From: Paenalcaligenes faecalis
GTDB taxonomy: Bacteria; Pseudomonadota; Gammaproteobacteria; Burkholderiales; Burkholderiaceae_B
NCBI RefSeq assembly: GCF_027557445.1
Contig: NZ_CP106841.1
Coordinates: 2,528,001-2,592,000 of the forward strand
Direction of reading: 5' to 3'
DNA length: 64,000 bases
Of this stretch, positions 1 to 7,646 are shown one piece after another. The notes below the pieces were generated by a model, which did not search any database, had not been told where the DNA came from, and worked only from the letters and a program-made list of their open reading frames with translations. The first letter of the stretch is position 1, and every line of letters starts with the position of its first letter. The translations under genes were made by a program, and so were the position numbers.

Positions 1-1
1 T

Positions 2-616
2 CAAGTTGAACGCTCCGTCCCTCTCGAAGGCATCGAAGACGCACTCTTAGCTTGGGAAATCAATGGCGAACCTATCCCCCTAGCCCATGGTGGCCCTTTA
101 CGCATGGTGGTTCCTGGCTACACGGGCGTGAACAACGTGAAATACATCAAACGTTTAGCCTTCACCGAGGAACAATCCCCAGCCAATATCCAACAATCCG
201 GTTACCGCTTAGCCCCAATGGGCGAAAAAGGCGCTCCTGCCCACCAATCCGTATGGAAAATGCCTGTTAAGTCCTGGATTACTTATCCTGCAGGCGAAGC
301 CGAGCAAACCGTTAAAGCCGGTAAAGTTCAAGTCCAAGGTTTAGCCATGGGCGGTACCTCTGAGGTAACTGGTGTAGAGGTTTCTCTTGATGGTGGTAAA
401 AATTGGCAAAAAGCCGAATTTATTGGTCCTGACTTAGGCCCATACGCTTGGCGTCAATTTGTACTATCCACAGAACTAAAAGCGGGCGAATACTCAATCA
501 CTAGCCGTGCAACAAACAAAGCAGGCGATGTTCAGCCAGAAAACCGCCTAGAAAACAACCGTGGTTACTTAAATAATAGCTGGGCAGATCACGCTCTAAC
601 TATCACCGTAGCCTAA
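2..616 (+). CDS. sorA: sulfite dehydrogenase molybdenum subunit, 3' part (SorA-like)
   Basis: The reading frame is open from base 2, so the gene begins before the window; about 204 C-terminal residues are visible. The segment has the molybdopterin-oxidoreductase/sulfite-oxidase dimerisation fold, with motifs such as GGPLRMVVPGY, GVNNVKYIKRL and EVSLDGGKNW. In the family this domain follows the Mo-cofactor domain, and the enzyme oxidises sulfite to sulfate in the periplasm. The next gene encodes a small monohaem cytochrome c, the partner expected for a SorAB-type sulfite:cytochrome c oxidoreductase. The Mo-cofactor domain and any export signal lie outside the window, so a general Mo-oxidoreductase remains possible. 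Confidence 0.8.
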   Translation, partial: QVERSVPLEGIEDALLAWEINGEPIPLAHGGPLRMVVPGYTGVNNVKYIKRLAFTEEQSPANIQQSGYRLAPMGEKGAPAHQSVWKMPVKSWITYPAGEAEQTVKAGKVQVQGLAMGGTSEVTGVEVSLDGGKNWQKAEFIGPDLGPYAWRQFVLSTELKAGEYSITSRATNKAGDVQPENRLENNRGYLNNSWADHALTITVA

Positions 617-647
617 CCTCTACGTATAACCCTGTATATATAACGAC

Positions 648-674
648 AGAAGGCTGACTTATCCTCGGCCTTCT
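648..674 (+). other. inverted repeat between sorA and sorB
   Basis: The arms AGAAGGC and GCCTTCT are separated by 13 bases in the 82-bp gap between the two genes, followed by a short T-rich stretch (ACTCGTTTT). It may be a weak attenuator or an mRNA-stabilising hairpin that sets the ratio of the two subunits. Confidence 0.4.
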
Positions 675-698
675 ACTCGTTTTACACACACAGAAATA

Positions 699-1025
699 AT
701 GCAAAAACTATCATCTTTACTTTTTTCAGCAGCTCTCTTGGCTGCTAGTCCTCTTTCTATGGCTGCAGATGCAGCTCAACTCGAAGAGGGCAAGCTTTTA
801 TTTAGCGCTAATGCGAAACCCATCGCCTGTGCCGTTTGTCACACGCTTGAGGATGCCGGTGCTGCCGGTACGATTGGCCCTGACTTAGACGAATTACAGC
901 CTGATGCGGACCGTATTCGCAAAACAATGATGGAAGGCATGGGTGCTATGCCCTCGTTTGCCGATAGCCTCGAAGAATCCGAACGCGAAGCCATCATTCA
1001 GTACGTGTTACACGCTACAAAATAG
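699..1025 (+). CDS. sorB: monohaem cytochrome c, electron acceptor of sulfite dehydrogenase (SorB-like)
   Basis: This is a 108-aa protein with a Sec signal peptide (residues 1-22, cleavage after SMA) and one class I haem-binding motif, CAVCH at residues 44-48. M84 in GAMPSF is the probable second axial ligand. The size and the position directly downstream of the SorA-like gene fit the periplasmic cytochrome subunit that takes electrons from the Mo centre and passes them to the respiratory chain. No strong ribosome binding site precedes the ATG, so translation may depend on coupling or on a weak site. The cytochrome call is firm; the SorB label comes from context. Confidence 0.85.
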   Translation: MQKLSSLLFSAALLAASPLSMAADAAQLEEGKLLFSANAKPIACAVCHTLEDAGAAGTIGPDLDELQPDADRIRKTMMEGMGAMPSFADSLEESEREAIIQYVLHATK

Positions 1026-1071
1026 CCACAACACCCTCATGGGTACACATCCGTGATCGATGGTGTACAAA

Positions 1072-1099
1072 GCGCTCTCACTACCCCCCCAGAGAGCGC
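1072..1099. terminator. hairpin between convergent genes
   Basis: The arms GCGCTCTC and GAGAGCGC flank a 12-base C-rich loop between sorB and the convergent hydrolase gene. There is no U tract, so termination strength is uncertain. Confidence 0.4.
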
Positions 1100-1107
1100 G
1101 TTGCCCC

Positions 1108-1815
1108 CTACTGCAGCAACCAAAGCTGCACTCTATCCCAAAAAGGCTGATTCGGATCTATCACCTCTCGGTGAGTTAGACGCTCTTCCCAATAGCTTAT
1201 TTCATCCCCCATGAACACAGCCTGACGACAATAATCACGGGCATACTCTACAGGTACACGCTCATCTACACTGCCATGAACCACTAGCGTTCGTGTCTGC
1301 AGTGGTAATTGCGCAATCGGCGACGCCGACAAAAAGCATTCAGGAGCTTTTGCAGGGGAGCGCTGAAAAAAAGCCTGGGCAGCATTCTCACCTAAATGAT
1401 CGTTATAAGCTCGGATTACATCAGTTACGGGAGCCAATGCCACCACAGCATCCATCAACTGTGCCGTTAGCAAGACTAGCTGCCCCCCAACAGAATGCCC
1501 CACACTAATGACCCGATGCGCATAACCTTGTTGCAACGCTTGATCTTTAGCACAGGCCATTGCAGCCTCTACGTCGTGCAAAATAGTTGGCCAATCTCCA
1601 CCACAGTCTGCCCGTCTGTACTCCACATTTGCGACAGCCCAATCATTTTGCAAAAAATAATCTACTAATGGGTCCATTAAATGTAAGTCATACGATTTAC
1701 GCCAAAACCCTCCATGCACTAACACAATCGTGCCTTTCACCTGATCTTTAGAACAAATCGGCTCAAACCACTGTACAAATTGGGTGCTATCTGCTCCATA
1801 CGTTAGAATCTGCAT
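1108..1815 (-). CDS. alpha/beta hydrolase, kynurenine formamidase-like
   Basis: This 235-aa cytoplasmic alpha/beta hydrolase carries the HGGFW oxyanion motif (residues 34-38) typical of arylformamidases and related carboxylesterases. The nucleophile is S108 in GHSVGG, with D184 in HGSVDERVP and H215 in THREV as the probable rest of the triad. Kynurenine formamidase hydrolyses N-formylkynurenine in tryptophan breakdown. No kynureninase or tryptophan dioxygenase gene is adjacent, so the substrate is open and a general esterase is equally possible. It is divergent from the Nif3-family gene with only 32 bp between the start codons, so the two promoters must overlap. Confidence 0.75.
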   Translation of the reverse strand: MQILTYGADSTQFVQWFEPICSKDQVKGTIVLVHGGFWRKSYDLHLMDPLVDYFLQNDWAVANVEYRRADCGGDWPTILHDVEAAMACAKDQALQQGYAHRVISVGHSVGGQLVLLTAQLMDAVVALAPVTDVIRAYNDHLGENAAQAFFQRSPAKAPECFLSASPIAQLPLQTRTLVVHGSVDERVPVEYARDYCRQAVFMGDEISYWEERLTHREVIDPNQPFWDRVQLWLLQ

Positions 1816-1847
1816 ATCTGTCTCCTTTTCTTAGTTAGGTATTACAC

Positions 1848-2624
1848 ATGGCGAGTATAAACACCTCCACGCTACTACAATGGCTAAATCAATACTTAGA
1901 AGTCTCTCGCTTCAAGGATTACTGCCCTAATGGCTTACAGGTCGAAGGGGCTCCCACCGTGCGTCATATTGTGACGGGGGTCACGGCATCCCAAGCTCTC
2001 TTAGAGGCCGCTGTTGAACGCGGTGCGGACACTGTATTGGTTCATCACGGTTGGTTTTGGAAAAATGAGGATGAACGCATTCGCGGTATGAAAAAAAAGC
2101 GTCTTGCCTTTGCCCTAAAACACGATCTAAATCTGATTGCGTATCATTTGCCTTTAGATGCCCACCCTATTGTCGGCAATAACACTCAGCTTGCCCGGCA
2201 ACTAGGACTTCGTCAGGATCTGGATGAAGAAGGTAGACCCGTTGGAATTGGCCCTAGCAACCTAATACAAACGGGCTATTTAGATCAGCCTGAAACCCTA
2301 GAAAACCTCGCAAAAAATATTTGTGAAAAACTGCAACGCAGCCCACTTGTTGTAGGAAATCCACAACAAGTTATTCAACGTGTTGCTTGGTGTACCGGTG
2401 GAGCTCAAGGTTTTATGCAAGAAGCCATTGATGCAGGAGTCGACTTATATATCAGTGGCGAAGCCTCAGAACCGACTTTTCACTATGCTCAAGAGTCAGA
2501 TACTGCCTATGTCGGTGCAGGGCATCACGCCACCGAACGCTATGGTGTAAAAGCCTTAGGCGAAAAAATAGCTGAAAAGTTCGGCCTGAATGTCGATTTT
2601 TTAGACATAAACAACCCCATTTAA
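1848..2624 (+). CDS. Nif3-like dinuclear metal-centre protein (YbgI/DUF34 family)
   Basis: The 258-aa protein matches the NIF3/YbgI family over its full length. It has the N-terminal ANTIG-like start (FKDYCPNGLQVEG), HHGWFWK near residue 65 and the C-terminal YVGAGHHATERYG. Histidines and acidic residues in these blocks bind two metal ions in family structures, which form toroidal hexamers. The biochemical role is not settled; a GTP cyclohydrolase-like or metal-insertion role has been proposed. The ATG at 1848 has a modest upstream site and gives the usual family length. Confidence 0.88.
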   Translation: MASINTSTLLQWLNQYLEVSRFKDYCPNGLQVEGAPTVRHIVTGVTASQALLEAAVERGADTVLVHHGWFWKNEDERIRGMKKKRLAFALKHDLNLIAYHLPLDAHPIVGNNTQLARQLGLRQDLDEEGRPVGIGPSNLIQTGYLDQPETLENLAKNICEKLQRSPLVVGNPQQVIQRVAWCTGGAQGFMQEAIDAGVDLYISGEASEPTFHYAQESDTAYVGAGHHATERYGVKALGEKIAEKFGLNVDFLDINNPI

Positions 2625-2630
2625 TGTAAT

Positions 2631-2653
2631 AAAGCCCGTATTACACGGGCTTT
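2631..2653. terminator. hairpin terminator between convergent genes
   Basis: A 9-bp perfect stem (AAAGCCCGT/ACGGGCTTT) with a 5-base loop lies just after the Nif3-family stop codon and faces the mscL stop. The T tract is short, so it may be a weak bidirectional terminator. Confidence 0.55.
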
Positions 2654-2679
2654 AAGGTACAATTAGCGCGATTCACTCA

Positions 2680-3147
2680 TTAAGCATTCTTGTTTTTTAA
2701 AGCATCGCGAATCTCGCGCAGCAACACCACGTCTTCTGGCGTAGGTGCAGGTGCAGCGGGTGCGGCGGCTTCTTCGTGTTGAACAGCTTGACGCATACGG
2801 TTAACCATCTTAACCATCAAAAAGACCACAAAGGCCAACAAAATAAAGTTGATAAAGATGGTCAAAAAGTTGCCCCAAGCCAATACGACAGCGCCTGCTG
2901 CATTTAGCTCATCTAACGTATGCGCACCGGTATAGCCTTCGGGTGTACGTAGTACGGTAAACTTATTGGCAAAATCGACTTCGCCGCCAAGGATAAAACT
3001 AATGATCGGCATGATCACATCCTTGACGATAGAATCAATGATTTTGCCAAAAGCACCACCGATAATTACACCGACGGCTAGGTCAATCATATTGCCCTTA
3101 ACGGCAAATTCGCGGAACTCTTTTAAAAAACCGGTGGTTTTACTCAT
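2680..3147 (-). CDS. mscL: large-conductance mechanosensitive channel MscL
   Basis: The 155-aa protein starts with the amphipathic N-terminal helix ([13 protein letters not shown]) and the conserved TM1 gate segment ([20 protein letters not shown]). A periplasmic loop, TM2 ([20 protein letters not shown]) and a C-terminal charged bundle ending in [12 protein letters not shown] follow. MscL forms a homopentameric pore in the inner membrane that opens under high tension and releases solutes after hypo-osmotic shock. It is slightly longer than the E. coli protein (136 aa) because of an Ala/Pro-rich linker before the C-terminal bundle. It is a single-gene unit. Confidence 0.96.
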   Translation of the reverse strand: MSKTTGFLKEFREFAVKGNMIDLAVGVIIGGAFGKIIDSIVKDVIMPIISFILGGEVDFANKFTVLRTPEGYTGAHTLDELNAAGAVVLAWGNFLTIFINFILLAFVVFLMVKMVNRMRQAVQHEEAAAPAAPAPTPEDVVLLREIRDALKNKNA

Positions 3148-3271
3148 ATAAACCTCTTAATGACATCACAGAAAATTTGCTAACGCTATAATATATAGCT
3201 GCAATAACAATACCCAGACCAAGTCCATAAATTGTGCTACGCCCAACGTGGGCAGGAATAAGGATACTAGA

Positions 3272-3919
3272 ATGAGTCAGATTACGACACAGCCCAACGA
3301 AAACGGAGCGGAAGAAAATTCCATTCTCCCGTCCGACCCTTCGCGCCGTTTTTGGGTCACTACCGCCTGTGCGGTTGGTGGTGTCGCCGGTGTGGCTACC
3401 GCAGTCCCCTTCGTGGGCTCGTTTGCCCCTTCGGCTAAGGCCCGTGCTGCAGGCGCGCCCGTTGAAGTCGACATTTCTACACTAGCCCCAGGCGAAATGC
3501 GTACCGTAGAGTGGCGCGGCAATCCTATCTGGATTTTGCATCGTACTGAAGCCCAGCTAGCTGCTTTGAAAACCATCGACAACGAACTCGCCGACCCCCA
3601 ATCAAATCGTCCCGGCTTCACTCCAGACTACGCTAAAAACGAATACCGTTCGCGCCGTCCCGAGATCTTCGTATGTATCGGAATTTGCACCCACTTGGGC
3701 TGCTCTCCTACCCCACGTTTAGACTCTGGCGCACAACCCGGCGTGCCCTCTAGCTGGACAGGTGGTTTTCTCTGCCCATGCCATGGCTCAACATTTGATC
3801 TCGCAGGTCGTGTCTTCACCAACAAACCTGCTCCCGATAACCTTGAGATCCCGCCTTATGAGTTCTCTGCTGATGGTACTCGCGTCATCATCGGTGTAGA
3901 CGAAAACAACAAGGCCTAA
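3272..3919 (+). CDS. petA: ubiquinol-cytochrome c reductase Rieske iron-sulfur subunit
   Basis: This is the Rieske subunit of the cytochrome bc1 complex. The ATG at 3272 is chosen because AAGGA lies 7 bases upstream; an in-frame GTG at 3248 has no such site. The 215-aa protein has a twin-arginine-type anchor (SRRFWVTTACAVG, from residue 24) and the two cluster-binding boxes CTHLGC (139-144) and CPCHG (168-172). The cysteines and histidines bind the 2Fe-2S cluster that takes the first electron from ubiquinol. It is the first gene of petABC. Confidence 0.95.
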   Translation: MSQITTQPNENGAEENSILPSDPSRRFWVTTACAVGGVAGVATAVPFVGSFAPSAKARAAGAPVEVDISTLAPGEMRTVEWRGNPIWILHRTEAQLAALKTIDNELADPQSNRPGFTPDYAKNEYRSRRPEIFVCIGICTHLGCSPTPRLDSGAQPGVPSSWTGGFLCPCHGSTFDLAGRVFTNKPAPDNLEIPPYEFSADGTRVIIGVDENNKA

Positions 3920-3967
3920 CAGGTAATTTACAATCTCATTACTTAAAAAGATTAAAGGAGCCGTTTC

Positions 3968-5353
3968 ATGGCTGGCGACAAAACCGTTGAAACGACAGGT
4001 CTCTTAGGGTGGATAGATAGGCGCTTCCCGCTTAGCTCTCTCTACAAAGAGCACATGTCCGAATACTACGCGCCAAAGAACTTCAACTTTTGGTATTTCT
4101 TTGGTTCTTTAGCGTTACTCGTTCTTGTTATTCAAATCGTGACAGGTATTTTCCTTGTCATGAACTACAAACCAGATGCAGAACTCGCTTTTGCTTCGGT
4201 TGAATACATCATGCGCGAGGTGCCAGGTGGCTGGATTATCCGCTACATGCACTCAACTGGCGCATCTATGTTCTTCGTAGTTGTGTACTTACACATGCTA
4301 CGTGGTCTTTTTTATGGTTCCTACCGTAAACCGCGCGAATTAGTGTGGATTTTCGGTGTGGCCATTTTCCTCTGTTTAATGGCCGAGGCCTTCCTGGGTT
4401 ATTTACTACCCTGGGGTCAAATGTCCTACTGGGGCGCTCAAGTTATTGTGAACTTGTTTGCTGCTATCCCCTTTATCGGCCCTGAGCTCGCTATTTGGAT
4501 TCGTGGTGACTACGTAGTTTCTGACGCCACTCTAAACCGCTTCTTTGCCCTACACGTCATCGCTATTCCTTTGGTGCTGATTGGCTTAGTAGCCGCTCAC
4601 TTGATCGCTTTACACGAGGTTGGCTCTAACAACCCCGATGGCGTAGAGATCAAAGACGGTCCAAAAGACGAAAAAGGTATCCCTTTAGACGGTATCCCAT
4701 TCCACCCTTACTACTCGGTACACGATATTGTAGGTGTGGCGGGCTTCCTCATTGTTTTTGCAGCAATCGTATTTTTTGCTCCAGAGATGGGCGGATACTT
4801 CTTGGAGTTCAATAACTTCATTCCTGCAGACTCAATGAAAACCCCTCCGCATATTGCTCCGGTGTGGTATTTCACCCCGTTCTACTCCATGTTGCGTGCA
4901 ACCACTGACGACTTTACTTGGCTCTTAGCTGGTGCTTCGTTGTTGGCTGCTGTGGTATTCCTCATCAAAGGTCTACCTGGAAAAATGCGCTTCCTCGTGC
5001 CTGCCATCCTAATTGCCGTCGCTATCGCACTAAAAGTGTTTGACGCTAAATTCTGGGGTGTGGTTGCGATGGGTGGTACTGTAGTCATTCTGTTCTTCCT
5101 ACCATGGCTAGATCAGAGCCCAGTTAAATCGATCCGTTACCGTCCTACATGGCATAAATTCTTGTACGCGGTATTCATGATCAATTTCGTGATGTTGGGC
5201 TATTTAGGTACACAACCCCCAAGCGACTTATTCAACTTGCTCAGCCAGATTGGTACGGTGATTTACCTTGCCTTCTTCTTCCTGATGCCTGTTTGGAGCC
5301 GCCTAGGCACCTTCAAGCCAGTTCCCGAGCGCGTAACTTTCCGCGCTCACTAA
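3968..5353 (+). CDS. petB: cytochrome b of the bc1 complex
   Basis: A 461-aa polytopic membrane protein carrying the quinol oxidation and reduction sites and two b haems. The probable haem ligands are H95 and H109 in the second helix (RYMHSTGAS, YLHMLRG) and H196 and H211 in the fourth (LHVIAIP, AHLIALH). The Qo-site loop reads PVWY rather than the mitochondrial PEWY; to my knowledge this variant is frequent in beta- and gammaproteobacteria. A ribosome binding site (AAGGAG) precedes the ATG, and petC follows after 19 bp. Confidence 0.96.
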   Translation: MAGDKTVETTGLLGWIDRRFPLSSLYKEHMSEYYAPKNFNFWYFFGSLALLVLVIQIVTGIFLVMNYKPDAELAFASVEYIMREVPGGWIIRYMHSTGASMFFVVVYLHMLRGLFYGSYRKPRELVWIFGVAIFLCLMAEAFLGYLLPWGQMSYWGAQVIVNLFAAIPFIGPELAIWIRGDYVVSDATLNRFFALHVIAIPLVLIGLVAAHLIALHEVGSNNPDGVEIKDGPKDEKGIPLDGIPFHPYYSVHDIVGVAGFLIVFAAIVFFAPEMGGYFLEFNNFIPADSMKTPPHIAPVWYFTPFYSMLRATTDDFTWLLAGASLLAAVVFLIKGLPGKMRFLVPAILIAVAIALKVFDAKFWGVVAMGGTVVILFFLPWLDQSPVKSIRYRPTWHKFLYAVFMINFVMLGYLGTQPPSDLFNLLSQIGTVIYLAFFFLMPVWSRLGTFKPVPERVTFRAH

Positions 5354-5372
5354 GGACCTTTTACGACACGGA

Positions 5373-6227
5373 ATGACCATGATTAAAAAAATCCTTGGCG
5401 CGCTGGCTCTCACATTATCCATCGGTGGTGTTACTCACGCCGCTGATGGTGGTTACCCCATCGAGAGCGCCCCGAATCGCATCACTGATCTTGCTGCTTT
5501 GCAAAATGGTGCTAAGCTATTCGTTAACTACTGTTTGAACTGTCACAGCGCGAACTCCATGCGCTACAACAAATTAACCGACTTAGGTATCACCGAAGAA
5601 GAAATCAAGAAAAACTTGCTTTTCTCCTCTGATAAAGTGGGTTCTTTGATGTCTATCGCTATGTCGCCCGCTGACAGTAACAAATGGTTTGGTACGACTC
5701 CACCTGACTTATCGGTAATTGCTCGTGCAAAATCCGTTAACTTAGGCGCAAGCGGTACCGATTACATTTATACGTACCTACGCACGTTCTATCGTGACAC
5801 AGCCCGTCCAACAGGCTGGGATAACCTGGTTTTCCCAAGCGTTGGTATGCCTCATGCTATGTGGCAAGCCCAAGGCCCTGTGACGACGCAACGCGTTAAA
5901 GTTGCTCAACAATCCGTTGATGGATCCGAGCAATGGGTACGTACAACAACAAATATCGACGAGCACGGTTTTCACGATGTGAAGACCGAGGTGCTAAATG
6001 GTTACACTGGCCCTGCCACTGAAACCGCCACCTTGACTCCGCTTGACCCACAACGTCAAGCTCAGTTCGATAGCGATGTTGCTGATCTGAGCAACTTCTT
6101 AGGCTGGATGGCTGAACCAGTGCAAACCCTACGCAAGCAAATTGGTGCTGGCGTTATGGTGTTCTTGTTCTTGTTCTTCTTTGTGGCCTGGCGCTTGAAC
6201 AAAGTCTATTGGAAAGACATCAAATAA
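5373..6227 (+). CDS. petC: cytochrome c1 of the bc1 complex
   Basis: A 284-aa protein with an N-terminal signal peptide (cleavage near residue 23, THAAD), the haem-binding CLNCH at residues 54-58, a methionine ligand region (VGMPHAMW) and one C-terminal membrane helix (VMVFLFLFFFVAW) that anchors it in the inner membrane. It passes electrons from the Rieske centre to soluble or membrane cytochromes. Two ATGs, at 5373 and 5379, are in frame; the second fits the nearby GGA better. This is the last gene of petABC. Confidence 0.95.
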   Translation: MTMIKKILGALALTLSIGGVTHAADGGYPIESAPNRITDLAALQNGAKLFVNYCLNCHSANSMRYNKLTDLGITEEEIKKNLLFSSDKVGSLMSIAMSPADSNKWFGTTPPDLSVIARAKSVNLGASGTDYIYTYLRTFYRDTARPTGWDNLVFPSVGMPHAMWQAQGPVTTQRVKVAQQSVDGSEQWVRTTTNIDEHGFHDVKTEVLNGYTGPATETATLTPLDPQRQAQFDSDVADLSNFLGWMAEPVQTLRKQIGAGVMVFLFLFFFVAWRLNKVYWKDIK

Positions 6228-6359
6228 TTTCCAATTTGCTCGTTATTCACTGTGCGTGCCTGCTCTTTTTTAGAGTAGGCCGCATTTCTGTTTAAGCCTT
6301 TTGGCTTTCTATTTAAGCCCACTGGCTTTTGAACTTTATTCACGACTGGAATCCATATT

Positions 6360-6968
6360 ATGATGGTGCTCTACTCTGGAACCACTTGCCCCTTTTCACA
6401 ACGCTGTCGTTTTGTGTTGTTCGAGAAAGGCATGGACTTCGAGGTTCGCGATATCGACTTGTACAACAAGCCCGAAGATATTTCCGTGATGAACCCTTAC
6501 GGCCAGGTACCTATTCTGGTCGAGCGCGAACTCATTCTGTACGAATCCAACATCATCAACGAATACATTGATGAGCGTTTTCCTCACCCTCAGCTGATGC
6601 CCGCAGACCCAACTATGCGTGCTCGTACCCGTTTATTCTTGTTCAATTTTGAACGTGAGCTGTTCTCTCAAGTCGCTATCCTCGAAGACCGCAACGAAAC
6701 AGACGCTAAAGTTCAAGAACAAGCTCGTCAAAAAATTCGCGATGGCTTAGCCCAAATCGCCCCAATTTTGACTAAAAATAAATACATGCTTGGTGAAGAG
6801 TTCTCTATGCTAGATGTAGCGATCGCTCCTTTACTCTGGCGTCTGGATCACTACAATATTGAACTTCCTAAATCTGCAGCACCTATCCAAAAATATGGTG
6901 AGCGCGTGTTCTCTCGCCCTGCCTTTATCGAAGCTCTCACCCCCTCCGAAAAAGTGATGCGTCGCTAA
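6360..6968 (+). CDS. sspA: stringent starvation protein A (GST-fold RNA polymerase-associated protein)
   Basis: The 202-aa protein has an N-terminal thioredoxin-like half (LYSGTTCPFSQRCRFVLFEKG) and a C-terminal helical half, the glutathione-S-transferase fold of SspA. The motif GQVPILVERELILYESNIINEYID is the family core. SspA binds RNA polymerase and modulates transcription under starvation and acid stress rather than acting as a transferase. Gene order petABC-sspA-sspB is common in betaproteobacteria. Start codons at 6360 and 6363 are both possible. sspB follows after one base. Confidence 0.93.
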   Translation: MMVLYSGTTCPFSQRCRFVLFEKGMDFEVRDIDLYNKPEDISVMNPYGQVPILVERELILYESNIINEYIDERFPHPQLMPADPTMRARTRLFLFNFERELFSQVAILEDRNETDAKVQEQARQKIRDGLAQIAPILTKNKYMLGEEFSMLDVAIAPLLWRLDHYNIELPKSAAPIQKYGERVFSRPAFIEALTPSEKVMRR

Positions 6969-6969
6969 T

Positions 6970-7377
6970 ATGCCGGAAAGTTCGACTAAACCCTATTTAC
7001 TGCGTGCTCTACATGAGTGGTGTACAGACAACGGCTACACGCCCCACATTGTGGTGCACGTGGACGAAAACACCGTTGTACCCATGAGTCACGTTCAGGA
7101 CGATCAAATCACCTTGAATATCGGCTTACTCGCTACCAATATGCTAAACCTAGGTAACGACTACATCGAGTTTCAAGCTCGCTTCAACGGCGTTACCGAA
7201 GACATCTTCGTTCCTGTGGCTGCTGTATCTGCTATTTTTGCACGCGAAACAGGTGCCGGTATGGGCTTTGAAGTCACTGACTCCAACCCTTATAGCGATG
7301 ATCTATCCTCATCAAAAGACGATAATGCGCCCAAGGACCCGCCTCCAGCGCGCAGTCATTTAAAAATCGTAAAATAA
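6970..7377 (+). CDS. sspB: ClpXP protease specificity-enhancing factor SspB
   Basis: The 135-aa protein has the SspB fold start (KPYLLRALHEWCTDNGYTPH) and the substrate-groove region (NIGLLATNMLNLGNDYIEFQARF). A flexible, acidic and proline-rich tail ends in the ClpX-binding module RSHLKIVK. SspB delivers ssrA-tagged peptides to ClpXP. It begins one base after the sspA stop and is translationally coupled to it. Confidence 0.93.
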   Translation: MPESSTKPYLLRALHEWCTDNGYTPHIVVHVDENTVVPMSHVQDDQITLNIGLLATNMLNLGNDYIEFQARFNGVTEDIFVPVAAVSAIFARETGAGMGFEVTDSNPYSDDLSSSKDDNAPKDPPPARSHLKIVK

Positions 7378-7418
7378 TGGTTGCTTTTAAAAAAAGGTAG
7401 TCATATAATAATGTTTTA

Positions 7419-7494
7419 GCCGGCTTAGCTCAGTTGGTAGAGCAGCGCACTTGTAATGCGAAGGTCGAGGGTTCAACTCCTTTAGCCGGCACCA
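7419..7494 (+). tRNA. tRNA-Thr (anticodon TGT)
   Basis: A cloverleaf can be drawn: acceptor arms GCCGGCT/AGCCGGC, D-loop AGCTCAGTTGGTAGAGC, anticodon loop CTTGTAA with TGT at 7452-7454, T arm around GGTTCAACTCC, and an encoded CCA end (7492-7494). The anticodon reads ACA and other Thr codons by wobble. The outermost anticodon-stem pair is a G-A mismatch. A terminator hairpin follows about 25 bases downstream. Confidence 0.95.
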
Positions 7495-7517
7495 GAATAC
7501 ATGCGGTTCTCCGCATT

Positions 7518-7547
7518 AAAAGGGTCACCAGAAATGGTGGCCCTTTT
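7518..7547 (+). terminator. rho-independent terminator after tRNA-Thr
   Basis: The arms AAAGGG-CACCA and TGGTG-CCCTTT close a GAAA loop and run into a TTTTTG tract. This is a good terminator for the tRNA transcript. Confidence 0.75.
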
Positions 7548-7646
7548 TGTTTTTGGGACAAATTTGGGACAGTACGTAAAATCGCTGACCGATATAAATC
7601 TAAGTCAGCGATTTTTTTATACAACTGTTATGCTTTTTAGCAGACC

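Noticed and set aside
3248-3271. GTG start eight codons upstream of the petA ATG.
   Set aside because: The ATG at 3272 has AAGGA at good spacing; the GTG has none and the extra residues are not typical of the family.
7430-7640. Reading frames on both strands over the tRNA-Thr gene (64 and 68 aa).
   Set aside because: They overlap a clear tRNA; the encoded peptide is the usual antisense artefact of a tRNA and has no ribosome site.
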